Source: an uncultured Mucispirillum sp. (GTDB lineage Bacteria; Chrysiogenota; Deferribacteres; Deferribacterales; Mucispirillaceae). From it: a DNA stretch of 7,812 nucleotides. The position numbers were made by a program, and so were the translations under genes. Position 1 is the first letter of the stretch, and each line of letters begins with the position of its first letter. Of this stretch, positions 1 to 6,831 are shown one piece after another. The stretch covers positions 1 through 7,812 of the forward strand of contig CAMEOC010000039.1 in the NCBI GenBank assembly GCA_945929285.1, written 5' to 3'. The notes under the pieces are model-generated. The model did not search any database, had not been told where the DNA came from, and saw nothing but the letters and a program-made list of their open reading frames with translations.

Positions 1-3000
1 GCACTTTCCACCATAATTTTTTGGTAATGTATGTTAATTTTATACCTGGAACAGTTAATTTAATTAGGATATATGATAAAAACGGTATATTAATAGGCAG
101 ATACTTAAATGGTGAGTTAGACCCAATCTCCATAAACAGCAGTTTCCATATAATATACCCAACAAAAGAAAATAAAGTTTTCACCATAGATTCTAAAGAT
201 ATTGCTGTAATAATACCTTATAAACTGCAAAAAAATCATGAAGTTTATGGCTATATAGAATTTGGTATGTCTGCAGATTCTTTCTTAAACCATATAGAAA
301 CCCTTTATACAAGCCTTTATATATTTGTAATTAAAAACAGCTATATAGAAAAAAGTGGCTTAGACAGTATAAGCGGGCAAAATATAAATAAGTATAAGGT
401 TTTAACAGGCTCCCACTATTTTATACCTGAAATCATATTAAAATCTATTGTTAATAATATAGATTTTGTAGTAAACACAAAAAACGAAGGCAAATACTTT
501 ATAAAAGATGTTTACCTGGATAATAAGCGGTACTGGGGTGTATTTATCCCAATATATGATATAAACCATGAAGAACTGGGCTTTGTGGCAGAGCTTTTGC
601 CTAATGAATACTTATACCAGCTTAAAAATATAGCATTTTTCAAATGGCTTTTAATATCTGTAACATTATGGCTTTTTGCCTTTATTGTTATTGTGCTGGA
701 GCGAAATAGAAAATCTATGTTACAGCTTAATAATGTATTAGAAGGTTATAAACGGGCGGTAGATAATTCTTCGCAGATTATAGAATTTAACAGCAGTTAT
801 ACAATAACGAATGTAAACAGCAAATTTTTAGATTTAATGGGCGGCCATATTGATGAATATATTGGGGAGTCCCTTACCCACTTTGCCCAAAAGTGCAGTG
901 AGCCAAATAAGTTTATAAACTCATTTAACATAGAAAGCCCTGATACTATTTTCAACGGCATATACGAATTTCGCACAAAGCACAGCAGAAAGGCTGTTAT
1001 GTCAATTTCCAGCACAGCTATTGTGGATAACAGTGGCAATATAAGCAGTATTTTATGTGTTATGAGTGATTTAACTCCAGAATACACAGCCATAGATGAG
1101 TTAAAAGCAGCAGAAGATAAATCAGAAGAATTTATTGCCATATTAACAGACTATATTAATGCAACAGGAAACACTTTACTTGTTTATAAGAAAGATTTCA
1201 CACTGGAATATTCCAACTCAAGCCATGCTTCAGACCCATTTGATAATATAGCAAACTGCTATAAGCACCACATGGGTAGGTGTATAAAAACATGTAAAGA
1301 ATGTTTTGTAAAACAAGTGTTTGAAGAAAAAATTAAAGTAAGTTATGAAGTAATTGATGAAGAAAGCAATATTTATGAACTTATAAGCTTTTTCCCAATA
1401 TTAAGCAAAAGCAACGAAGTAAAACTTGTGGTTTGCGAACATAGAAATATTTTTGATAAGGTAGAATCTCAAAAAACATTACTAGAATCTAACGAAAAAG
1501 AGCGTGCCATGGTTAGCCAGTTACAGGAAATGGTACAGGCCCGCGATATTGCAAAAGCAGAAGCAGAATATGCCAGCAACGCAAAAAGTATGTTTTTAGC
1601 AAATATGAGCCATGAAATAAGAACCCCAATTAACGGTATATTAGGCTTTTTAGAGCTTTTAAAAGACCGAGAAATGGACGATACAGCAAGGGAATATTTT
1701 AAAATCATCACTTCTTCTTCAGAAAGTTTATTAGGTATTATTAACGATATTTTAGATTTTTCTAAAATTGAAAGCGGTAAAATGGATGTGGAAAAAGTGC
1801 CATTTAATATTGTAGATACCATAGAATCTGTTATAGATATGTATATAGCTCGTGCTGAAGAAAAAAATATTGATTTAACAGTATTTACAGACCCGCAAAT
1901 TCCAAAAGTAGTAAAAGGCGATTCTGTAAAAATCCGCCAGATTATAGCAAACCTTTTATCAAATGCTGTAAAATTTACTTTTGAAGGCGGTAAGATTGTA
2001 GTAAATGTATTTTTAGTATATAAAGAAAATGGTGTTGCCCGTATTCAGTTTGCTGTAACAGATACTGGTATTGGTATAAAAGATGAAACAAAACAAAACA
2101 TATTTTCCCCATTTTCTCAAGGGGATACTTCTATTACACGCCGTTTTGGTGGCACAGGCCTTGGGCTTTCCATTACAAGAAGTATGCTTGAAATGATGAA
2201 TTCCACATTAGATTTAGCCACAGAAGAAAATAAAGGCTCAACATTTTCTTTTGAAATATCTTTTGATATTATAAATAAAGAAAATTATATAGATGATATA
2301 GTAATAGATAAAGATAAGCAGTTTTTACTTTATGATGCTTCAAGCCCATGCGGAGCAATTGTAAATAAATATTTACGAGCATACGATATAGAAACCAGCA
2401 ATATAAGTGGCAATATTGATGAAATAAAAGAAGATACTTTTGCTGTAATAATTGATACTAAAAGAGATGTGGAAGGCTTTAAAAGTATGTTTAAAACACT
2501 GCCTTATAAAGATAAGGTTAAATATATTGCTGTGGTGCATAGTAAATATAAAACATTATTAGATGAAGTAGAAGGGTTGCATAATATAATATTAAAACCT
2601 GTAACATTAACTCGTTTTAAATCAATATTTACAGAAATAAATAATCATGATGCTAAAGTTGAAAACCTATCTGCCGATAGTAATAGTAATATAGCTTTAA
2701 ATGGCTCTATTTTAGTGGTGGAAGATAACCCTGTAAACCAAAAACTTTTAGTTATTTTCCTAGAAAAAGCAGGCTTTAAAGTTACTGTTGCTTCAAACGG
2801 GCAGGAAGCGGTGGATATTATTAAGGAAAATAGAGATTTTAATGTAATCTTTATGGATATCCATATGCCAGTAATGGACGGTGTTTCTGCAACCAAAATA
2901 ATAAGAGAAATGGGTGTAGATTTGCCGATTATTGCTCTTACTGCCAATGTTATTAAAGAGGATATGGATAGGTTTTTAGCCGGTGGCATGACAGACTATG

Positions 3001-3065
3001 TGGCAAAACCAATTAACTTTGATAAATTAAAGGATATCCTAACCCAATACAGTAGCAAAGCCTAA
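1..3065 (+). CDS. Hybrid sensor histidine kinase (dCache-like sensor, two PAS, HisKA, HATPase, two receivers), 5' partial
   Basis: Membrane sensor kinase that would autophosphorylate on His and pass phosphate to its own receiver, then to the Hpt protein encoded next. The frame is open to the left edge, so the true start is upstream; TTG at 21 is not credible. Residues are counted from position 21. Residues 1-205 look like the extracytoplasmic part of a double-Cache sensor (RIYDKNG near the start). One membrane helix is at about 209-227; the expected first helix lies outside. A PAS domain covers about 243-355. A second PAS-like domain (about 370-475) has C413, C421, C425 and C428. A helical linker leads to HisKA, with SHEIRTP at H531. 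HATPase_c has N648, DTGIGI from D681 and GGTGLGL at 710-716. A degenerate receiver (about 765-885) keeps a KP at 859-860 but lacks the usual acidic pair. The final receiver has D902, phospho-acceptor D946, T974 and K996. The ligand is unknown. The kinase call is certain; the Cache subtype is inferred. Confidence 0.95.
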   Translation, partial: TFHHNFLVMYVNFIPGTVNLIRIYDKNGILIGRYLNGELDPISINSSFHIIYPTKENKVFTIDSKDIAVIIPYKLQKNHEVYGYIEFGMSADSFLNHIETLYTSLYIFVIKNSYIEKSGLDSISGQNINKYKVLTGSHYFIPEIILKSIVNNIDFVVNTKNEGKYFIKDVYLDNKRYWGVFIPIYDINHEELGFVAELLPNEYLYQLKNIAFFKWLLISVTLWLFAFIVIVLERNRKSMLQLNNVLEGYKRAVDNSSQIIEFNSSYTITNVNSKFLDLMGGHIDEYIGESLTHFAQKCSEPNKFINSFNIESPDTIFNGIYEFRTKHSRKAVMSISSTAIVDNSGNISSILCVMSDLTPEYTAIDELKAAEDKSEEFIAILTDYINATGNTLLVYKKDFTLEYSNSSHASDPFDNIANCYKHHMGRCIKTCKECFVKQVFEEKIKVSYEVIDEESNIYELISFFPILSKSNEVKLVVCEHRNIFDKVESQKTLLESNEKERAMVSQLQEMVQARDIAKAEAEYASNAKSMFLANMSHEIRTPINGILGFLELLKDREMDDTAREYFKIITSSSESLLGIINDILDFSKIESGKMDVEKVPFNIVDTIESVIDMYIARAEEKNIDLTVFTDPQIPKVVKGDSVKIRQIIANLLSNAVKFTFEGGKIVVNVFLVYKENGVARIQFAVTDTGIGIKDETKQNIFSPFSQGDTSITRRFGGTGLGLSITRSMLEMMNSTLDLATEENKGSTFSFEISFDIINKENYIDDIVIDKDKQFLLYDASSPCGAIVNKYLRAYDIETSNISGNIDEIKEDTFAVIIDTKRDVEGFKSMFKTLPYKDKVKYIAVVHSKYKTLLDEVEGLHNIILKPVTLTRFKSIFTEINNHDAKVENLSADSNSNIALNGSILVVEDNPVNQKLLVIFLEKAGFKVTVASNGQEAVDIIKENRDFNVIFMDIHMPVMDGVSATKIIREMGVDLPIIALTANVIKEDMDRFLAGGMTDYVAKPINFDKLKDILTQYSSKA

Positions 3066-3081
3066 TTATTGGAGGCTTTAA

Positions 3082-3414
3082 ATGATAGTTGATATGGAAG
3101 AACTGGCAGCTACCACAGGAATTTACGACACAGAACTTTTAAAAACTTTTGTAGGTGATTTTTTTAAGATTTGCTCAAAAGATTTAGAACGAATAGTTGT
3201 AAGTATGAAAAAAGGGGATAATAAAGCTGTGGTGCACCACACCCATAATATTTACGGTGCAGCATACAGGCTTGCTTTAAAAGAGATTAGGGAAGCTGCT
3301 GCCACACTAGGCAAAGCTGCTGCTAATATGGAAACAGAAAAGTATGATAAACTATATGGTGAGCTGGTGGAAGTATTTAACACTGGTTCAGAAGAATATA
3401 AAAAAATAGCATAG
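3082..3414 (+). CDS. Stand-alone Hpt (histidine phosphotransfer) domain protein
   Basis: A 110-residue single-domain protein, the usual size for an Hpt four-helix bundle. It would accept phosphate from the last receiver of the upstream hybrid kinase and hand it to a response regulator. The core motif HNIYGAAYRL fits the Hpt pattern H-x-L-K-G-x-A, with H55 as the likely phospho-histidine. Two further His (H52, H53) precede it, and Tyr58 stands where many Hpt domains have Lys, as also happens in some BarA-type Hpt domains. The ATG at 3082 follows a strong GGAGG at 3071-3075 with 6-nt spacing, 16 nt after the kinase stop, so it is almost certainly co-transcribed with the kinase. No cognate output response regulator follows. 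A cytoplasmic location is expected, since there is no signal peptide or membrane segment. Confidence 0.85.
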   Translation: MIVDMEELAATTGIYDTELLKTFVGDFFKICSKDLERIVVSMKKGDNKAVVHHTHNIYGAAYRLALKEIREAAATLGKAAANMETEKYDKLYGELVEVFNTGSEEYKKIA

Positions 3415-3425
3415 AATAAGGTTTT

Positions 3426-3808
3426 ATGAAAATAAGAGAAGAATTTACCTGCCCTTTAGAGCTTGTACAGGATATGATAAAAGGCAAATGGAAACATATT
3501 ATTATATGGCTTTTGCGTAAGGGCAGTTATTCTTTAGCAGCTTTAGAAAAAGAAATTGATGGTATAAACCAAAAAATGCTTTTAGAGCAGTTAAAGGAAT
3601 TGCAGGAATTTGGGTTTGTAGATAAAAAACTTATGATGGTTACCCTTTGAGGGTGGAATATTTCTTAACAGAAAACCACGGTAAAAGGCTTTTGCAGGCA
3701 CTGGAAGTTATGCAAAAAATAGGCATAGAATATATGATAGAGCATGGCAGAAAGTGTGTATTAGTGGAAAAGGGCATCATAAGTGATGACTATGTGGTGG
3801 AAAAATAA
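3426..3808 (+). pseudogene. HxlR-family winged-helix transcriptional regulator, split by a -1 frameshift
   Basis: The first frame gives 74 residues and stops at 3648-3650. Residues 1-67 are a typical HxlR N-terminal half: CPLELVQDMIKGKWK with the family's N-terminal Cys (C9), then the helix-turn-helix and LKELQEFGFVDKK. From 3629 the -1 frame continues the family pattern (TYDGYPLRVEYFLTE, then a helix ending IGIEYM) to TAA at 3806-3808. Rejoined, the protein is about 127 residues, normal for the family. The switch falls in a run of six A at 3624-3629; seven A would restore one frame. Family members are dimeric DNA-binding proteins, some of them sensing electrophiles or oxidants through the N-terminal Cys. 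The start at 3426 is 11 nt after hpt, with a modest AAGG at 3418-3421. The gene could be truly broken, phase-variable, recoded or affected by a sequencing error. Family identity is strong; the functional state is unknown. Confidence 0.85.
3624..3654 (+). other. Frameshift site: A6 run followed by a small hairpin
   Basis: A6 then C (3624-3630) lies exactly where the HxlR reading frame changes. The codons before the switch are AAA AAA (Lys-Lys); slipping back one base gives ACT TAT GAT GGT, which continues the conserved family sequence. A perfect 5-bp inverted repeat with a 3-nt loop (ACCCT at 3642-3646, AGGGT at 3650-3654) sits 11 nt downstream and can be extended by two weak T:G pairs. The zero-frame stop lies within it. 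The repeat may simply reflect the codons needed for the conserved Pro-Leu-Arg-Val stretch. Confidence 0.6.
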
Positions 3809-3835
3809 ATTTAATACATACAAAAAAGTGGGTAA

Positions 3836-3864
3836 TAGACAATCATATAGTTTTTCTGTATAAG
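3836..3864 (+). promoter_or_regulatory. Predicted sigma70-type promoter for the PEBP-like remnant
   Basis: TAGACA (3836-3841) and TATAAG (3859-3864) each match the -35 and -10 consensus at 5 of 6 positions and are separated by exactly 17 bp. Transcription would start near 3871, giving a short leader before the GGAGG at 3880-3884. The promoter lies between the HxlR remnant and the PEBP remnant, with no gene overlapping it. The assignment comes from sequence only. Confidence 0.55.
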
Positions 3865-3879
3865 TAATATATATTATAC
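3858..3879. promoter_or_regulatory. AT-rich dyad overlapping the -10 and start site (possible operator)
   Basis: GTATAA (3858-3863) is mirrored by TTATAC (3874-3879), and the inner TAATATATATTA (3865-3876) is a perfect 12-bp palindrome. The two symmetry centres are 2 bp apart. The element covers the predicted -10 and the likely transcription start and ends right before the Shine-Dalgarno sequence, a common place for a repressor site. It lies just downstream of the HxlR regulator gene, and this family binds dyads, so HxlR control is a reasonable guess. AT-rich DNA makes chance palindromes more likely. Confidence 0.35.
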
Positions 3880-3893
3880 GGAGGAATACAAAT

Positions 3894-4157
3894 ATGAAAA
3901 AATTGAAATTAATGTATGCTACACTTTTTGCAATGTTATTTTCAGTAACTGCATTTGCCCATGCTGGCATGACTGTTACAAGCTCAGCTATTGATGCTAA
4001 AGGTTTTTTAGCAGATAAATATGGCTATAACGATTAAACTCAATTAGATGCAAAAGAAATGCCTATTACATCCTTTCCATTTGAAATCAAAAACGCACCA
4101 AAAGGCACTAAATCTTACGCTGTATTTTTAGAAGATAAAGATGCTTTTCCTGCATAA
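3894..4157 (+). pseudogene. Remnant of an exported PEBP / YbhB-YbcL-like protein (Raf kinase inhibitor-like)
   Basis: The ATG at 3894 has a strong GGAGG (3880-3884) 9 nt upstream. Codons 1-47 give a clear signal peptide (MKKLK, a hydrophobic stretch, then a likely AFA cleavage site near residue 22) and a start typical of the family (TVTSSAIDAKGFLADKYGYND). TAA at 4035-4037 stops translation. The same frame continues the family pattern: TQ, SFPFEIKNAP, then GTKSYAVFLEDKDAFPA, the conserved core that binds anionic ligands in phosphatidylethanolamine-binding proteins. A second TAA at 4155-4157 ends it where homologues would carry on with a Gly/Trp-His-Trp region. About half the protein is therefore gone, and the terminator starts 8 nt later, as if a deletion removed the C-terminal half. 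Only a 47-residue exported peptide could be made from the first frame. Family membership is recognised from memory of the motif; periplasmic location is inferred. Confidence 0.75.
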
Positions 4158-4164
4158 TTTAATC

Positions 4165-4193
4165 CCCTTAATGTTAAGCTTTAAGGGTTTTTT
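4165..4193 (+). terminator. Rho-independent terminator after the PEBP remnant
   Basis: CCCTTAA (4165-4171) pairs perfectly with TTAAGGG (4181-4187) across a 9-nt loop and is followed directly by six T (4188-4193). It would end transcription from the PEBP promoter and from any read-through of the kinase cluster, insulating the pst operon. The last Ts overlap the first TTTACA of the candidate Pho box. Confidence 0.8.
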
Positions 4194-4244
4194 ACATTTA
4201 TTTTACAAAATTCTAATCTTATTTTAATAAAAATATCATATATT
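4191..4244 (+). promoter_or_regulatory. Candidate Pho box and promoter of the pstCAB-phoU-phoB operon
   Basis: TTTACA occurs at 4191-4196 and again at 4202-4207, an 11-bp spacing. Weaker copies in the same phase are CTAATC (4213-4218) and TTAATA (4224-4229). Tandem hexamer-like repeats at 11-bp spacing upstream of pst genes are the hallmark of PhoB/PhoP binding sites; the Bacillus PhoP unit is TT(A/C/T)A(C/T)A. TATATT at 4239-4244 could serve as the -10, about 10 bp after the last repeat, as in PhoB-activated promoters that lack a good -35. An alternative reading is TTTACA (4202-4207) as -35 with TAATAA (4225-4230) as a poor -10. The phoB-like gene at the end of the same operon fits autoregulation. 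Confidence 0.5.
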
Positions 4245-4272
4245 GCCTCATCAAAAAAAGGAAAGGTAGTGT

Positions 4273-5202
4273 ATGAACAAAAATTTTACACCTTTAAAAT
4301 TGAAAGAAAACATTTTAAAATATGCTGCTTTAATATCTGCCTTTTTCATACTAATTATAATTGCAGGTATTATTATAAGCCTTTTAATTCAGTCAAAAGA
4401 TGCAATCATGAAATTTGGTTTTTTTGATTTTATTTTTTCAACCACATGGGATTATGGTGAAGAAATATTTGGTGCGGGCAGAGCATTACTTGGTTCTATT
4501 TTAACAGCTTTAATAGCCTTGATTATTGCAGCACCTATGGGCGTTGGTATGGCTGTATTTATTGTAGAAATTTGCCCGAAATTTTTAAAAGGCTTCATTA
4601 GCTCATCTATTGAGCTGCTGGCAGCAATACCTAGTATAATATATGGTATGTGGGGGCTTTTTATTTTTGCTCCATTTATTGAAAATACAGTGCAAAAATG
4701 GGCTTCATCTACTTTAGCAGAACTTCCAATTATCGGTTCATTTTTTCAAATAAACTATGCAGGCGGCATAGGGCTTTTAACTTCAGGTATAGTATTAAGC
4801 ATTATGATTGTACCATTTATTGCAAGTATTGCACGAGAAGCATTAATGCGTGTACCAAAGGAATTAAAAGAATCATGCTACGGTTTAGGTACAGAAAAAT
4901 GGGAAGCAATACGTGATGTATCTCTCCCTTATACAAAAACTGCCATATGGGGTGGTATAATAATAGCTTTAGGCAGAGCATTAGGTGAAACAATGGCAAT
5001 AGCCTATATTATAGGTAATATGAACCTGCCACTTACTTCCATATTTGATTCTTATGTTACAGTTACAAGTGTTTTAGTTAATGAATTTAATGAAGCAGGT
5101 GGTATGCAGCTTTCATCACTTTATTATATGGCATTACTGCTTTTTGTACTTAACTTTTTAACGCTTATTGCAGCAAAACTTTATGTGGCAAGGAGAGTGT
5201 AG
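4273..5202 (+). CDS. pstC: Phosphate ABC transporter permease PstC
   Basis: A 309-residue inner-membrane permease, a normal length for PstC. Together with PstA it forms the channel through which phosphate delivered by a periplasmic binding protein enters the cell. A long first membrane helix lies at about 18-40, followed by several more. Family-specific stretches include FGAGRALLGSILTAL and ELLAAIPSIIYGMWG. The cytoplasmic EAA-type loop that docks on the ATPase is KELKESCYGLGTEKWEAI at about 196-213, followed by GRALGETMA, a strong PstC/PstA signature. The ATG at 4273 follows AAGGAAAGG (4258-4266) at 6-nt spacing. It is the first gene of the operon; pstS, which often precedes pstC, is not here. 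Expression is probably induced by phosphate limitation through the repeats at 4191-4234. No sign of damage. Confidence 0.96.
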   Translation: MNKNFTPLKLKENILKYAALISAFFILIIIAGIIISLLIQSKDAIMKFGFFDFIFSTTWDYGEEIFGAGRALLGSILTALIALIIAAPMGVGMAVFIVEICPKFLKGFISSSIELLAAIPSIIYGMWGLFIFAPFIENTVQKWASSTLAELPIIGSFFQINYAGGIGLLTSGIVLSIMIVPFIASIAREALMRVPKELKESCYGLGTEKWEAIRDVSLPYTKTAIWGGIIIALGRALGETMAIAYIIGNMNLPLTSIFDSYVTVTSVLVNEFNEAGGMQLSSLYYMALLLFVLNFLTLIAAKLYVARRV

Positions 5203-5203
5203 T

Positions 5204-6046
5204 ATGGATTTAAGAATGTTAAGAAAAATAAAAGGCTATATTATGCTTTTTCTTTCCACACTTGCTGCCATTATAGGTGTGGTACTGCTTTTTGCCATAT
5301 TATATAAAGTTATTATGGCAGGAATAGATGGTTTAAGCCTAAACTTATTTACAAAAGATGAAGCACCAGCATTTTTACATGAAACAGGCGGGCTGCGTCA
5401 TGCTTTTGTGGGCCAGTTAATATTAACAGCTATAGCGTCTTTAATAGGCATACCAATAGGTATATTAGGTGGTATATATTTATCAGAATATGCGTATAAT
5501 TCAAAAATAGGCAGGTTTTTAAGCAGTTTAGCAGATGTAAGCATAAGCATACCTACAATAATTATAGGTACATTTATATATGCAATACTTGTACGCCCTT
5601 TAGGGCATTTTAACGGCTGGGCAGGTGCTGTGGCACTATCTGTTATATTAATACCAATAGTTATGCGTACAACGGAGGAATCATTAAAGTTAATACCGTG
5701 GCAGCTGCGAGAATCAGCACTGGCTCTTGGCACACCAGTATATAAAGTAATAAAAGATATTGTAATAAAAAGTGCATTAACTGGTATATTTACGGGTGTA
5801 TCTTTAGCTGTTGCAAGAATAGCAGGGGAAACTGCCCCACTACTGTTTACTTCATTTAGTAAAAACACACTATCATTTAATATGAATGAGCCAGTAGCTT
5901 CCCTTACAGTATCCATATTTACTTATGCAAGTTCTGCTTTTGAAAGCTGGATAACACTTGCATGGGCTGCTGCTCTTGTGATTACAGTATTTATTTTAAT
6001 AACCAACATAATACTAAAACAGATAATGAAAAGAAGGAGTTATTAA
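5204..6046 (+). CDS. pstA: Phosphate ABC transporter permease PstA
   Basis: A 280-residue inner-membrane permease, partner of PstC. It opens with a membrane helix at about 12-36 and carries the family stretches [30 protein letters not shown] and [13 protein letters not shown]. The ATPase-docking loop is [18 protein letters not shown] (about 167-184). I chose ATG 5204 because AAGGAGAG (5190-5197) lies 6 nt before it, and because an earlier in-frame ATG at 5168 would overlap pstC by 35 nt without a good ribosome site and add residues untypical of the family. Only one base separates it from the pstC stop, so the two are probably translationally coupled. Confidence 0.95.
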   Translation: MDLRMLRKIKGYIMLFLSTLAAIIGVVLLFAILYKVIMAGIDGLSLNLFTKDEAPAFLHETGGLRHAFVGQLILTAIASLIGIPIGILGGIYLSEYAYNSKIGRFLSSLADVSISIPTIIIGTFIYAILVRPLGHFNGWAGAVALSVILIPIVMRTTEESLKLIPWQLRESALALGTPVYKVIKDIVIKSALTGIFTGVSLAVARIAGETAPLLFTSFSKNTLSFNMNEPVASLTVSIFTYASSAFESWITLAWAAALVITVFILITNIILKQIMKRRSY

Positions 6047-6047
6047 T

Positions 6048-6818
6048 ATGAGTGAAAATATAGTTGCAAAAGAAATAGAAGTAAAAGACCTTTCATTTTT
6101 CTATGGTGAAAAAGAGGCAGTGAAAAATGTATCATTAAATATAGAAAAAAATAAAATAACGGCATTAATAGGGCCTTCAGGCTGTGGTAAAACAACCCTT
6201 TTACGTTGTTTTAATAGAATGCATGATTTATATAAAGGCAACAGATATACTGGAGAAATAATTTTTAAAAATAAAAATATACTTGATAAGAATATAGATA
6301 TGATAAAGCTAAGGGCAGATATTGGCATGGTTTTCCAAAAGCCAACACCTTTTCCTATGAGTATATTTGACAATGTAGCTTACGGGTTAAGGTTAAAAGG
6401 CATTAAAAATAAAACAGAGCTTCATAACAGGGTGGAACATGTTTTAAAAAAATCTGCCCTTTGGGACGAAGTTGCAGACAGGTTATCAGCTTCCGCCATG
6501 GGTCTTTCAGGTGGTCAGCAACAAAGGCTGTGCCTTGCAAGGACTTTAGCACCAGAGACAGATGTGGTACTTTTTGATGAGCCAACAAGTGCATTAGACC
6601 CAATATCTACAAAAAAGATTGAAGAATTAATGCAGGAGCTAAGGGGCAGTATTACTATGCTTATAGTAACACACAATATGCAGCAGGCTGCAAGGATATC
6701 TGATAGAACAGCTTTTATGTATATGGGTGAATTAATAGAAGAAGATGCGACAGATATAATGTTTACCAACCCAAAAAAACAGATGACAGAAGAATATATT
6801 ACTGGAAAGTTTGGTTAG
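6048..6818 (+). CDS. pstB: Phosphate ABC transporter ATP-binding protein PstB
   Basis: A 256-residue cytoplasmic ATPase that powers phosphate import through PstC-PstA. All ABC motifs are intact: Walker [10 protein letters not shown] (42-50), [15 protein letters not shown] (the Q-loop region, highly typical of PstB), signature LSGGQ (153-157), Walker B VVLFDEP with D177 and catalytic E178, and the switch His in [13 protein letters not shown]. Length and motifs match PstB rather than other ABC subfamilies. The ATG at 6048 lies one base after the pstA stop, with AGAAGGAG (6032-6039) ahead of it. It shows the same codon use as its neighbours and no damage. Confidence 0.97.
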   Translation: MSENIVAKEIEVKDLSFFYGEKEAVKNVSLNIEKNKITALIGPSGCGKTTLLRCFNRMHDLYKGNRYTGEIIFKNKNILDKNIDMIKLRADIGMVFQKPTPFPMSIFDNVAYGLRLKGIKNKTELHNRVEHVLKKSALWDEVADRLSASAMGLSGGQQQRLCLARTLAPETDVVLFDEPTSALDPISTKKIEELMQELRGSITMLIVTHNMQQAARISDRTAFMYMGELIEEDATDIMFTNPKKQMTEEYITGKFG

Positions 6819-6831
6819 TAAGGAGAATAAC

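Noticed and set aside
21..30. TTG at 21 as the true start of the sensor kinase
   Set aside because: The frame is open to the left edge, there is no ribosome site, and a Cache-type sensor needs a membrane helix ahead of it. The gene is cut by the window.
797..2989. Three open frames of about 115 codons on the - strand (797-1141, 1469-1822, 2645-2989)
   Set aside because: All are antisense to conserved kinase domains and look like reverse readings of them.
3761..3970. 69-codon open frame on the - strand across the intergenic region
   Set aside because: It covers the promoter, the dyad and the signal peptide of the PEBP remnant, with no recognisable protein and no ribosome site.
4698..4916. 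72-codon open frame on the + strand inside pstC
   Set aside because: It is out of frame within a clear pstC and has no family signature.
5168..5203. Earlier ATG for pstA
   Set aside because: It overlaps pstC, lacks a ribosome site and adds residues not typical of PstA; ATG 5204 has a strong ribosome site.
5398..5916. 172-codon open frame on the - strand
   Set aside because: It lies entirely within pstA, resembles no family I know, and has no ribosome site; it is a shadow of the real gene.
6811..6831. TTG start for phoU overlapping pstB
   Set aside because: ATG 6832 has AAGGAG at ideal spacing and gives the normal PhoU beginning.
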